Of a stretch of DNA of 64,000 bases, positions 47,695-59,633 are shown piece by piece (position 1 is the stretch's first letter; each line of letters begins with the position of its first letter). The position numbers were made by a program, and so were the translations under genes. The notes beneath the pieces are model-generated. The model was not told the DNA's origin, searched no databases, and worked only from the letters and a program-made list of their open reading frames with translations. Source of the DNA: Symbiodinium natans (taxonomy: Eukaryota; Sar; Dinophyceae; Suessiales; Symbiodiniaceae); contig CAJNDS010002089.1 in NCBI GenBank assembly GCA_905221605.1, positions 299,793 to 363,792 on the forward strand, in the 5' to 3' direction.

Positions 47695-47976
47695 CCTAGG
47701 CGCGCCCAAGTTCGCAGTCATCGTGAAACCACTGCTCGATCCACCGCGGTGTGAAATTTGCCCTCCCCCACATAAGTTATGCTAGGTTACCTTCCCCCAA
47801 ACCGTTTACCCGGGCTTGCTCCTCTGTTGGGAGTGGCTGATTAGCCTTTCCCCGTGGGCCGAGGTGAGAGGCCGCCACGGCTTGCTCCGCGTTCCCAACC
47901 CTCCAATGCTGGCTGGGCATGTCTACGTTTGTCCTACCACGTGCTTAGAGCTTGACTTTCCCTTCAAAACTGCAAA

Positions 47977-48025
47977 CACTCCGCTTCTTCTGCTGCTGGG
48001 CTCAAGGGGCAACCCCCCATCCTTT
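47977..48025 (+). repeat. Short CTT run followed by GGGCTCAAGGGGC/CCCCCC hairpin
   Basis: CTTCTTCTGCTGCTGGGCTC, AAGGGGCAACCCCCC. A smaller relative of the 47.6-kb arrangement. Confidence 0.5.
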
Positions 48026-48070
48026 CTTTCTTTCTTTCTTGGAGGCACGCGTGTAAGGGTGGTCCGTCGA

Positions 48071-48102
48071 CACACACACACACACACACTCTCTCTCTCT
48101 CT

Positions 48103-48136
<34 letters not shown>

Positions 48137-48148
48137 CTCTCACTCACT

Positions 48149-48179
<31 letters not shown>

Positions 48180-48334
48180 CACGCTAGGCCCGCCCCAAAA
48201 AAAGCCGCCCCGAAGGGCGCGAGAGTCCGAGGTCTTGCGGGTGTTCCCTTTCCCGTGGTTTTCACGCGCTCTCTCTCTCTCTCTCTCTCTCTATTTATTT
48301 ACATTTCTATCTCTCTCTCTCTCTCTCTCTCTGC
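48071..48334 (+). repeat. CA/CT microsatellites enclosing GC-rich dispersed repeat, copy B
   Basis: (CA)n, (CT)n and (CACT)n blocks lead to CACACGCTAGGCCCGCCCC, GCCGCCCCGAAGGGCGCGAGAGTCC, GAGGTCTTGCGGGT (48,179-48,243), followed by further (CT)n at 48,270-48,334. The core is homologous to 28,345-28,425. Confidence 0.78.
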
Positions 48335-51299
48335 GACTCTTGTGTGCGAATCACTGTCGTGTAGACGCGCAAGCGCCCTAGCAAATTGCTGAGCAGCAAG
48401 TGTTCGCTTGCCCACATCCAGCCGCCTGAGAGAAAGCCGAAGGTGTGGTGCTCAGCAGAGGTCGTGGACGAAGTGCAGGCCTCCCGCTGCGACTTGTTGT
48501 TATAAAAGCCGTTAAGAACAGTGAGGTGCAACCATGGCATTGCCTAGGCGATGGGTGCGCGCACAGCATTATTAAGACTCCTAAGACTCAAGACCCCTTC
48601 AGAATCCCAAAGCAAGTGCAGCCTCGTAAAGTAAGTTTGGGGCAGAGCCCGAGCCATGTACCAGAAGTGCACTGCTGTAACAAACCACCACGCCAAGCAC
48701 CTGAAGGGTTGCAGGAAGGCTTGGGAGTTTGAAGGTTGCCTGAGGAAACGTTTTTGGGAGGCCTCCCGTCAGAAATGCCTGGACTGGCTTTTCGCAATGG
48801 TCCTTGACTCAGTTGCCAGAGTGTATAGGGTTAGGAATTTTAGGGAAAGGGCCTAGCGGCCAAGCTTATTGCAGCCAGGAACCATGAGCAAAGTGCTGAC
48901 AGGCACGTCGCCACGTCTTAGCAGAAGCGCAACTAGCAATCCTCAGGCGCGGAAGTTAAAAGGACAGCACAACGAGTTGCTTCAGCAACTGCGCGGTCTG
49001 GCCTGTCCCCCTGCCCTGTTGCAACAACCTTGCCAACGAATGCCGAATGCTGATTACTGTAGCTAAACCCCCGGTCAAGTCAGGCCAGCAAGCCAGACTT
49101 CTGAGATCCTCCCTTCTGAAGCAAAAGTCGCAAAATGCTCTCGACATTTCCCTGAAACACATCCCTGAGTTCCCTCTTGGGTCTGAAGCAAGACCTCTTC
49201 TTGCCTGGGCTCCTAAATAGCCGCACACCACGCCGCTAGCGCCTGCATGGAATGCCGGCCGCGCAAGACACCAAACCTCTGCGCAGGGGGTAGATCGGAT
49301 GCTGTAGGCCTTGAGGGTTGAAGATTGTTAAAAATTCAAGGCGCAGTGGCAGGAGCTTTACAGAGGGCCTGCGCGCTTCCAGCCCAGATGTTCTAGCTTT
49401 TCGGGGCTTGTCTGCTGACCAAGGTACCAAGTCGGAAAGTTGATACATGTCATTCGGCAATTGTGAATCTTTGCCCTTGAACCTCTGCCCTCCAGTTCTG
49501 CCAGATCTCCAGAGCCCAAAAGCAAGGCGAGTCGCACAAAAGCCGCTGCTAACGGCGATGAACGCAGAGGCTGCTGGCAAGTTAACGACCTTTGAGCTGT
49601 TGAATGCTCAACGTACTTGTCCGGACAGGGGATGGTCGGTTGAGCCTACGGCAAGGGCGGTTGCAAGAACTATGGAGAAGATGATGATGCTACCTCCATC
49701 CGTGTAGTCGTACGTCGTCAGCGAAGCTTGCGAGAACACACTGGCGTGCCCGTGGTGTCCAGCGCAAGTTGTTCATAATCAAGTCGGGATCCATGAGCCT
49801 ATTCTCTTCTGACCTTTGAGGTGCCTGTGAACTTGTACAGCAGAGGGGCAGCGTTGAACGTTACCACGTGGTGTTTTTGCCTACTACGTCACTCTGCATG
49901 GATGAATCGAGGACTCCGGCAAGGGTGTTGCTTGCCGCCTGTCTAGCACAGCTCCATGGGGCAAGGGTTTAGGCTCTCGGATTACCCCTTTGAGTCTTAT
50001 GCGCTCTGCCACATCCAAGCTGGTATCAAACGAAGACCTGAGCCTTCCGACATCTTCCGACCTTCCAGTGCCAACAAAACTGGCAAATCCTCTGCCGCCA
50101 GGCGGCCCCAGCGCGGATGGCGCAGGCAGCCAACAAGGCCAGGGCTATAGCGTTCCAGAAGAAGTGATGCCAGGAGGAGTGCACCAGACCTCGGGCATCC
50201 CACGGCTTCATATTTTTTTCAGGATGCTTCAGGCTCTGGCATCCTGGGATCTTCAGGGCTTGGGGCTCACTTGAGCCAACTGTGGCCTTCGTGACTGACA
50301 AGGGCTCGGGTGCTGCAGGGCACCACACTTCAGCCTGCAAAGTTTCGGCTTTGAGTCATGCGACAAGCAAAGAGCACTCCCGGCAGGCCCTGCCAAGTGC
50401 GGGGGAGTATGCCTCGGCAACAGTGCTTGAGCTTATGGGTGGCTTGAAGCTCTTAAGCTCGGTCGTTGACAGACCAAGTGCTGTTCAAGACAATCTATAC
50501 GGGCCCCATGACTCTAACCCTGACCACCCAAGTCAAGCTGCGTCGGGCCCTGGTTACTGGCTATCACTGACCTCTTGGCATGCAACAGGCAAGAAAGCGA
50601 AGCTGGTCTCCAGGGGCTACATATGCTTACTTCAAACTTCCACCTCCCAAACCACTTCCAATCCACTCGAATCCAACGCCCAAAATAAACTATGTATCTC
50701 GCCCCTTTTCTTTATGGCCGGGCAGCTAAGCCATCGCACCGCGCCTGGAGCACAGGCTGTGAGGGTGGCCATGGCTAGGATCGCCTCAGCGATTTCGCTC
50801 CACACTGTGAGGGGTAGGCAGGAATGCAGCGGATTCTTGAAGTGGCCTCAGCATGCCCATGACGGGTCTCCCAGTTTTGCTCTGTTTGTACATGTGTTGC
50901 ACGTGCTTGTACAGGTTTGTACGTGTTTGTACATGTTCGGCTGTCGTCGATATTTTGCAGAACCCAGGGTGGCTTGCTGCTTTCAGTAGTTGCAGAATTC
51001 CTTTCCTAGCACACATAATGTCGCCAGGCTCGAGGTTCTGATCTCGCTGACATGCACGAAGCTCTGCACACAGCTTCTTTTTCTGGTGTCCCCTTCTACA
51101 ACCGGTGCATCGCCTCAACAAGAGGATCAATGTTCTTCGAGGTTGGCTGGGCTGGAGTTGGTTCCAGGTTGTGGCACCAAACCAGTGCTGTCCAGAAGGC
51201 AGGGGCCACGATCCAAAGGCGGGGTGGTGCTACTCGAGAAAGGTCAGGTCTGGGCGAACCTCCAGATGCACAATCCTAGGAGAAATCAAGGAGGAGAGG
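48335..51299. other. Apparently non-coding stretch
   Basis: The longest frame is plus 50,282-50,989 (235 codons). Its composition drifts and its end is a run of TTTGTACATGTGT-type words (50,884-50,935), so I do not call it a gene. Nothing else is recognised. Confidence 0.4.
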
Positions 51300-51361
51300 G
51301 GGGGAGAGAGAGAGAGAGAGAGAGAGACCGAGAGATGGAGACAGGGACAAAGAGTGAGACT

Positions 51362-51404
<43 letters not shown>
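51300..51404. repeat. (GA)n microsatellite
   Basis: Two GA runs are separated by a degenerate purine stretch. Arg/Glu frames here are artefacts. Confidence 0.95.
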
Positions 51405-51405
<1 letters not shown>

Positions 51406-53868
51406 CAGAACTGCAAGGATTTTGAGAGCAATGTAGAATTTGAGAAGGTGTCTTGGAGGGAAGAGGGAAGGACCAGATTGACGCCCCTTGACATGCTTGG
51501 CTTAGCCGGGAGTGTATCGGAGATCAAAGGCCAAAGAATTTGGCCCAGCCGCCTGTGACGTGGCTACATCGTTTGTTTAGACTCGCCTGCCCTTGGCACG
51601 GCGCCTAGACGAGGTCAACACCGGCACACACACACACACACACAGGAAAACCGAGAGGCTCATCACGGACACGAGCAGACCGTTCACGATGCAGTTGTGT
51701 TGACATCCGAGCGCAGGTGCAGCCACAAACCTCCCCTTCCAAGTCCTCAGACACATCACCGCTAGTTAAGGCTATAAGCTCTAAACAGCCCTGAACCAGC
51801 ACCCTAAACCCTATACCAGTCCAGTACGGGCCTTCTGCCGACTGAGCCAAGGCTGCTTGGCTGCGGCGTCTCAGGGCCGCCAAGGCCTCCAGGCACAAAG
51901 ACCTCCGACAGGCTTCCAGGATTGCAAGCGATGTGAGGCTGCGCACTTTACCAGCCTTTCAGAGCCTCATCTGAATCCTGCCTTCCTTGCCCTGCCTGAG
52001 CCCTCCACGACCCAAAAAGACCCATGAACACCTCAACCTGGCACAGCTCAGGCTCGCTGCACCCGTCTTTTACTCTCCGAGGGGCAGAGATATCAGAATC
52101 ACGGCTGCTACCTCCGTCTCCGACCCTGTGGCCTGCGAAGGGTCTGGTGGGTCAGTGGGGATGCCGACTGGTTCGGGCCGGGTTACGCAAGCAGAATTGG
52201 AAGCAGCTGGCTCTAAACCCCCATGAAGAACCTCCGGTGCTTCGATGGTCCACCCTGCTAAAGTTTCAAACTTCCAAACATCTGTCGGGCGACCGTTCCC
52301 CATACGGCAAGTGCACTGCCCAAGAGGGCGCAGCGTGTGGAGGCGCGCTGCAGTTCAGCGCCCGTGGCACCTCCCACACGAGGAAGGGTTTACAGGGGTT
52401 GGGGTCTGGGCTGTTGTTCTTGACGAGTGTTGGGGCATGTGGTTAGTTTTGTGCTGGGTGGGAGGAGCTTATTATGTCGATGAGCGAGGTGTCTACCCGA
52501 AGAAGAACGAACCCGGAGAAATGTTCACCTTAATGCTGCTGCTCCAGGCGGGGGGGGGTTATGGCAGTTGGCAAATCTTCACACCTTCCGAGCTTCCACT
52601 ACCTTCGATACACCTGACGCCCTTGCCCCTGCTCCGCCTGCTCCCTTCCCAGCCACCAGCGGCACACAGGACCAGAGAGGCATTCTCCGGGATCCCTGTT
52701 GCCGCGCACTGGCCACTGGATTTCTTTGCACAGGAACTCGAGCCAAAAAAGGCAAGGTTAAGCAAGGTCGGCAGGCGGCAGGGCCTGGTAGTGATGCCCC
52801 TGGCAATTGGAAGCTATAGGCTGTCCTGAAGAAACCCTGAAGCAAACTCCCATAAGCCCAGGCAATGGGCATGCGTCGGGTGGCCAGGTCTTCAGAAGCG
52901 TTTGGATCGCTAGGCTTGGGAAGCAGGGATGGAGGAAAGGGACTGTCGGTCGGAGAATGAGACTGGAGTCTACATTAGCCTGGATTCAGTGCAAGGTTTC
53001 TAGGGTTCCTACAATCGCTCGTTGCTGCATTGCTCGCCCGCTCATGTCGGCTTGGTTCGTAACATATATAGGCAGCCAAGTGTCCGCTCCCCGTCGCCTT
53101 CAGACGAGTCCATTTCGACCGCCTGCACGGCCCAAGTCCTTGGTCTTAAGGTTGCCCTGGGCTCGTGTAGGGATTTCCGGCTCGCTTGGCTCTCGCCCCC
53201 TAGAATTGCGTGTTCAGGTTGTATATAGGTCGAAGGGATATATCAAGGGGGGCCCCTTGGACCTGAACGCAAATCCCAAATCTGAGTTCGGTGCGGATCT
53301 CGCACTGTCACACGGATATCATGGGATCCGCCTGCCAAGGATCTGTCTTGCAATTTCAGGTTCCTGTGAAGGGTACAGCACGAAGTGTAAGGGATCACGC
53401 TCAATGTGCACGGAAAGGATAGGTTGGGGCCTCTCTCGAACCCTGTCAACCCTCGACCTGTTTCCACCGATTCCACTGATACCTTTTGAATGATTGAACT
53501 CTGGTCTTTCCACTCACGCGACTCTCAGTCGTTGCCAGATACAGTTACTACGAATAGACGACGACTGTGTTTTGCCTGAATGCTGTCCTTACAGGGAATT
53601 TGCCCTAAGACTGCGGCGAACAGAGTGCGCTGTGTCCAGAAGATCCAAAGGCCCATCTGGAGCCTGAGACGTGCCAGTGGCCCCAGGTGCTGACAAACAG
53701 CGTGAACAAGGGCCCAGTGCAGCTCGCGATCCTGGACGGGCACTGGATGAGGCCCGGGTGTCAGTGAGCATTCCCAAATCAATACGACAAATCACACAAG
53801 TATGGAATTAACCCATAACAGCTGGCTCACATGCAGCAAACGGATCATTTGGTTGACTCTGAACTCCA
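51405..53868. other. Apparently non-coding stretch
   Basis: A CA run lies at 51,627-51,645. Long plus frames (52,245-52,829, 194 codons; 52,807-53,493, 228 codons) overlap each other and minus frames and carry no motif. Confidence 0.4.
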
Positions 53869-53869
53869 C

Positions 53870-54275
53870 TCACTTGCCATGGAAAGTAAGCCTCGATCCT
53901 ATTCCCCGTGCAATGCGCCGCGCATGAGCCCGAAACGCTGACGGAACCTCAACAGGCTCAGGAAGAGCCTCGTTTTTTTTGCAGCTTGGCATCAAAGACA
54001 AAGACTTCGCAATCACGTCCAGGAAAGTGAGGAAAATGACCTCGGGGCTAATGTGTGGCACTCCTTGTGGCCCCCAATTGCCCAAACACGAGGGGAAGCA
54101 CGAGACTGCTAACGAGAGAGAGTGTCTCCAAAAAAAGGCTCTGGCCTCCTCCTGCCACGCGCTGATGAAGTCAAAGGATCGCGCGATGTAGATCACAGGG
54201 TAGGCCAGCCACAGGACGTATTTCACCTCTCAGGCTTTTGGCGCATCCACTTGTAGACACGGCCAATCATTCGGG
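53870..54275 (-). pseudogene. Microbial (type I) rhodopsin fragment, helices F and G
   Basis: The frame read from GTG 54,224-54,226 contains YVLWLAYPVIYIA (residues 3-15) and SPEVIFLTFLDVIAKSLSLM (60-79). These match helices F and G of bacteriorhodopsin-type proteins: W6, Y9 and P10 correspond to the conserved helix-F W, Y, P; D70 to the helix-G counter-ion Asp; K74 (codon 54,005-54,007) to the retinal-binding Lys. About 34 extra residues between F and G suggest an unspliced intron or an insertion. Upstream, the other frame (MIGRVYKWMRQKPE, to about 54,231) could be the E-F loop but joins only through a one-base shift, with an in-frame stop just before YVLW. Helices A-E are not visible up to 55.2 kb. 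Such proteins are light-driven pumps or sensors in membranes; this copy looks broken or intron-split. Confidence 0.65.
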
Positions 54276-57200
54276 CTTCTCTGGGGGACCTCACCGGAGC
54301 CCCCCCCCGAGGAAGTGCCAAGTGAAGACCCTCCAACAATCCACTTTCCATGCGTGCCCCCCAGCTGGCCTTGAGGTAGAATATGCCTCGGCACGTCTTA
54401 AAGCGGCCTTCAAAGACTTCACCGCAACACCGTAAAGAGATCTTGCAGTTGCCAAACGGCAAGGAGGCACGAAGTTGCTGCTTTTTTTGCGGCTCCACCT
54501 ACAGCAAGCCAGCAGATTCCCCAAGAGTCGTAACGTTCAGAGGCGCGGTGCATGCAACACGAGGACCCTTTCGTGACTTAGATTCGAGTTGGGCCCATGA
54601 CCCATGGGGCCCATTGACTTGACCGCATGAGACTCTGCACCAAACCCTGAAGTTTGGTGCATAAACCCGCTTTGCCCGAAGCATGATAAACACCCAAGGA
54701 CCCCAAAAGCCTCTGAAGACCTCCCACGATGCGCTATCGACTTGTCGACAAGATGCCTGACTTGGCAGTGACTGGCTCCAAGGGCAGCTGACTGGCCTAG
54801 GACAAGAGCATGCGGCGGAAAAGAGGCTTGAAGAAGCCCGCCAGTAATGGAGCTCCACATGGCTAGGATTCATCGCTCGGTAGGCGAGGCCTTTTATACA
54901 CTTCCCGGCCCTTCTTCCAATACCCTACCGGAAAGTGAACAGGGGTTGCTGTGCCGCTTCTCTTGAGAGACCTGCGCCCTCAGTTTTTCTCGTTTTATGG
55001 GTGATGCAAGAGTCTCTCTCGGAATTCCTTTGAGCCCTGGGCAGCTTCCACAACCTGGGGGGGGTTGTGGCTTGTGGCTGGTCAGCTTTTGCATGCAAGT
55101 GGCTTTTCGCAGGGTGACGAGGAGGCAGGTGGCTGAGAGCATGAACCACATGCGGACCTGGGATTTCACCCGTCGTCAGCCATGCCTGGTGATTCTTCCT
55201 AACGTTGCCCCCCCCCCTTCGGGAGCAACCAGTATTTAGTCGCCGTTAAGAACTTCTTGCTCATAAGCTGGTCATTTGCCAAAAAGCAACTCGTAAATAA
55301 TAGTTCGGAATACCTGTGTAATAAATGCTTCCTAGTTAGTCATAATTAGAAATTAAGAACTAGCCGTTAACAATTAGTGGCTGGCACACAGTGTTTTTGT
55401 TTGTAGTTTATCTGCGAATAACGAACTACTCACCAGAAGCTAGTTAGTAACTAACTGCTGACTACAAAGTGTGAAACTAGAAACTAATGACTATATAGGA
55501 GTTACTAAAACAATCATCATGATGATGGTTCTGCCAAAAGACATGATTAGCAGCAACCATAGCAGTCATCAAGATAGGACTGGAGGCCCAGAGGTCTGGA
55601 GAACCAGGGGGCGCTAACCCTACAAGGGGACCCAAGCCACCCCCCAACGTAAAGAAAAAAAGCCCTCGGGACCGCTCTCCGTTTGACTTAGCAAGCAAAA
55701 GGACACCTGAGGGGCACGGCAGCACAGAAGCCCATCGCCAGATGAATACAGGGGGTTTGCGGCTTCAGGGACTCCGTGCGAGAATCGGCTGTTAACATAC
55801 CGCAAAGAGCCAAACCCCCACCCCAAGTCGTTCCCTGAGCCCGCCCCAGAAAATGTCAAGGGGCCTCCCAGTGAGGGCTGATCCAGGCATCGGTTCCGAA
55901 CATGTCCACCTGGCAGTTGATTAGGGTTTAGGGCCAGGGCTTAGGGTTTGGCACGTGCTCTCTCCTAGCAGTCCACAGCGCTCCGTTGCTTTCCGAGGCC
56001 GCGGCACATGTGGCCGAACCCCCAGAATATGCACACACTCAGGACTTTTCAATGAGGCCCGCTTCCACGGGAAGCACTCAGCCCCACCTCAATAAGCCCC
56101 GGGCCGCAGCCGGAATCCCACTATACTCCACAACACACATAAGACTCCACAATCTTGAATATACTGTGCAGGCTTTTAGGGTTTCGGGCTTAGGGTCTCG
56201 AAACACTTGCTGCGAAACCTTCCTTCGTTCTAGCAGTAGCAAGCAAACTTGTGCGGCAAACTGGCAACCCGCAACTAGCAGGACTTCTCTGGTATGTTTT
56301 TCTCAGCGCGCCTGCACAGCTGCCAAACCAAAGACCATGCATAAGGCCTTCCATGGGGGGAATGGGGGGGGGGGGGTGGAGGCTTCGAGTCTTAGATTTG
56401 AGGGGTCTAGCGATTTAACTGCCCCAAGCATCTCTACTTCCTAAGCCTCTCAGTGTGAGAAGACAAGGATCCTGGTCTTCGCACCGTTTATCTACGCAGG
56501 GGGAGCCAAAAGGTCGCAGAAGGCCTTCTGCAACAAAGACCCTTCTGCTTTTCGACTTCGCACGCGAAGTCACATGTGCCTCTTGCTAGAATACACTCAT
56601 GAAGGGTTCATGGGCTGGCTGCTTACGCGCGCTGGAAGCTTGGGGTGCCGGAGCAAGTTCAAGGAGTTGCCATCTGCAACACAGGATCCTTTGAACCCTC
56701 TCTCGGTGCTTCGACGTTCTCGTCCGAAATTCGTCCGAGCAGCCGTGGTGATGAGAAGCTGCGTGGACTCGAGCACCGTGCCCTTCGTGTAGAGCCGGGA
56801 GTGCATGACCTTAAGGCCAAGGGACCAAGAAGGAAAGTCATGCTTGAGCCTCAGTGAAGGAGCCAGAGCTGGCCCAAGACCCTCCACATCCCTCCACCCA
56901 AGCCTTCCGAAACTTCAAGTGCATTTGCCTCTCTTTGAATGGGGGAGGGGACTCTGCTGAGAGTCTCGACTTGATACTGTGTTGGCATGACGACAGCTCA
57001 GCACAGCACATGTTGTGTAGGCCCCTACCCCCCACCCACCCCAAGCGCCAGAGCTACGTAGACCCAATGTTTGGGGTGCAAGCTGGTGTCGGGCTTCAGG
57101 GTGAGCAAAACAGTTGGGCGCGGGACCCACTGCTGCGGCGCCAGCAAGGTCCACAACAGCATGTGAGCTCCTGTCAGGGGAACGGCTGAAAGGGCCGCAG

Positions 57201-57484
57201 CATCATGACCTTGTCATGTGTTTGGGGGCAAATCAGGGGGCAAATCCGCCGAGGCCTCGGGCCGAAGGTGTATAGGTTGTGAGAACAGGCTCCCCCTTTT
57301 TTGGACCCCCTTTCTTTTTTTTTCTCTTAAATGGGTACCCCCCCCCCCCCCTCCTAGGAAACCGACGTCCCGCAAGCGGACGGTTCGCCAGGACCAGAGG
57401 CAGTTGAAGCCCGTCCCAGCAGGGCCCCCCCCTCCCCCCCCCCACCCTTTCGAGTGGTCAAGTTTACGATCAATCCAAGCCGAA
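54276..57484. other. Apparently non-coding; AT-rich patch at 55.23-55.52 kb
   Basis: I looked here for the missing rhodopsin helices and did not find them. The AT-rich patch has many TAGTTA/TAACTA words. A short TTAGGGTTTAGGG-type sequence lies near 55,921-55,950 and a G run at 56,366-56,377. No gene is recognised. Confidence 0.45.
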
Positions 57485-57635
57485 CCCTCAACCGAACCTT
57501 GAACCCTAAACCCCAAAAAACCCTAAACCCCAAACCGTGAACCGTGAGCCCTAAGCCCTCAACTCAACCCTAAACTAACCCTCAACCCCAAACCATATCC
57601 ATAACCCCGGAACCCCAAACCCTAAACCCAACCCT
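57485..57635. repeat. Degenerate telomere-like AACCCTAAACCC tract
   Basis: Variants of CCCTAAA (CCCCAAA, CCGTGAA, CCCTCAA) continue for about 150 bp, consistent with a decayed interstitial telomere array. Confidence 0.75.
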
Positions 57636-57760
57636 TATTGCGTGGGGTCCATCGTCTTGGGCGCTGTGGAATCACCATGCTCACGCGGATGCGCTGGGCC
57701 GGGCCGAGGCGGGTCGCGTAGCGTAAAAATTATAATGGACCGATTCTGGGACTGCTGCGT

Positions 57761-57857
57761 CCGACATGCAAGGTTGGGTTTTCGAGATGCAAAGCGCGCG
57801 CCCGAGATGCATGGCACCAAGCCGTTTGCATCTCGAAAACCCAACCTTGCATGTCGG
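57761..57857. repeat. Perfect 33-bp inverted repeat at the left edge of the array
   Basis: 57,761-57,793 and 57,825-57,857 are perfect reverse complements (TTTGCATCTCGAAAACCC, AACCTTGCATGTCGG) with a 31-bp spacer. The second arm is the first unit of the following array. Confidence 0.93.
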
Positions 57858-58800
57858 ACCAGGATTCTATTATCCAGAGAAAATTCCTCCCTCTCTCTTT
57901 ACTTTTAATAGGATTTCCTCCACGGGCTCAGCAGTTTGCATCTCGAAAACCCACCTGTGCCGGTCCGACCCATATTTTCCTATTTTACTATTTTACTAAT
58001 TTTACGGGAAATCGGGAGTTTGCATCTCGAAAACCCACCTGTGCCGGTTGGACCCAGAAATTACCGCTTTACTGATTTCGCGCGAAATCCAGAGAAAATT
58101 CCTCCCTCTCTCTTTACTTTTAATAGGATTGTCCTCCACGGGCTCAGCAGTTTGCATCTCGAAAACCCACCTGTGCCGGTCCGACCCAGATTCTACTATT
58201 TTACTATTTTACTATTTTGCTATTTTGCTATTTTGCTATTTTACTATTTTACTATTTTACTAATTTTACGGGAAATCGGGAGTTTGCATCTCGAAAACCC
58301 ACCTGTGCCGGTTGGACCCAGAAATTACCGCTTTACTGATTTCGCGCGAAATCCAGAGAAAATTCCTCCCTGTCTCTTTACTTTTAATAGGATTTCCTCC
58401 ACGGGCTCAGCAGTTTGCATCTCGAAACCCCACCTGTGCCGGTCCGACCCAGATTTTACTATTTTACTATTTTACTAATTTTACGGGAAATCGGGAGTTT
58501 GCATCTCGAAAACCCACCTGTGCCGGTTGGACCCAGAATTTACCGCTTTACTGATTTCGCGCGAAATCAAGAGAAAATTCCTCTTTCTCTCTTTACTTTT
58601 AATGGGATTTCCTCCACGGCCTCAGCGGTTTACATCTCGAAAACCCACCTGTGCCGGTTGGACCCAGATTTTACTATTTTACTACTTTACTATTTTTTTC
58701 TAGTTTACTATTTTACTATTCTTACGCGACATCACCTACCTTTGCATGCATCTCGAAAACCTACCTTGGCATGTCGGACCCCCAATTTGCATGTCGGACA
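57825..58800 (+). repeat. Higher-order tandem array (215/264-bp units)
   Basis: Units start at CCAGAGAAAATTCCTC (57,874; 58,089; 58,353; 58,568). Each unit contains two copies of TTTGCATCTCGAAAACCC, ACCTGTGCCGGTYGGACCC: one after CTCCACGGGCTCAGCAG and one after ACGGGAAATCGGGAG. They are separated by a variable (CTATTTTA)n block that explains most of the length difference (about nine copies at 58,190-58,262). Terminal units at both array ends carry TTGCATGTCGGA instead of the GTGCCGGT block. Frames of 180 and 192 codons across it are artefacts, since 215 is not a multiple of three. Confidence 0.93.
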
Positions 58801-59340
58801 GAGGGATCCCACCGATTCTGACCTGCCCCCTTTGTCCTTGTCGATGTTCCTGCTGCCCTGCGAAGAAGGAGCCCGACCCCATGTGACGTGGCTCGTCGGC
58901 GCTGTTGCAGGCCTTGTAGGTGTAGTACACCTCTGCAGGACAGTGGGCTTGGGCAGAGGCATGTTTTGTGGGGAAGATCTCGCCCCGACTTGAACTCATA
59001 AAATTCACACATGGTCCAGGTCTAAGTCATTGTCGGGGTGGGGATGGGTGGGGGGTGGCTGCCAAGGTGCCCCAGAAAAGAAGGAGATGAAGGCCAACAT
59101 CTCGGCCACCTTTGGGAGGCTCTGGGAGGATCTTGGAGGGCTGTTTGGATTTCTGTAAGCGGCTTCTCTGTTGCTATATGTTGCTCTTCCAGCTCCTGGG
59201 GGGGCCCCAGTTTTGCTTGGCAGCTGCGCGCAACTAAGCCGCTGAGCAGGGCTGAGGGTGGGGGTTCTTCAAGCTTCCGCTGGCCCCAACAGCCACTGCG
59301 ACTGGCTTTGCGACAAGATGCGGTGCACAAGATGTTTAAT
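58801..59340. other. Apparently non-coding stretch
   Basis: Nothing recognisable is encoded; frames overlap on both strands. Confidence 0.4.
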
Positions 59341-59341
59341 G

Positions 59342-59633
59342 TTAGGGGTGGGGCAGCCCGTGCTCAAAACCTTGCACCACGCCTGGAAGCCCGTGAGGGG
59401 CTTGGGGTGATGGTGTGAGTTTCTTCGGCTCATTTGCTGTCTTCAACAAGTCCACTACCTGTCCAAGCTTTCGGTGCTTGAGTTCTTCGATGGTCCATGC
59501 AGCCTTTGACCTTCGGCTTGTGACGACAAAGGACATGCTCTGAGTCCCCACGAGCATGATCCGGAGCTTGGGATGAACAACTTTCCATGTAACTCTTGAC
59601 AGGTTCTCCGCTTTCCGCTTCCTCGTCGTTTAC
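59342..59633 (-). CDS. Possible exon of an unknown protein
   Basis: The minus frame opens after a stop near 59,634 and is protein-like from about 59,630 to 59,410: a basic start (RKRKAENLSR), TWKVVHPKLRIMLVGTQSM, then FVVTSRRSKAAWTIEELKHRK and an amphipathic LGQVVDLLKTANEPKK. The last 20 or so codons (Pro/His/Gly-rich) look non-coding. The only ATGs are internal (59,557). I recognise no family. It could be one exon of a spliced gene or a chance frame. Confidence 0.3.

Noticed and set aside
50282-50989. 235-codon plus frame
   Set aside because: No recognisable motif. Its C-terminal part is encoded by a TGTACATGTG-type simple sequence.
52807-53493. 228-codon plus frame
   Set aside because: Composition is uneven with no domain, and it overlaps other frames. 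Treated as chance.
57936-58993. Repeat-protein-like plus frames of 180 and 192 codons
   Set aside because: They cross the satellite array with 215-bp units that shift frame. Other frames read equally open.
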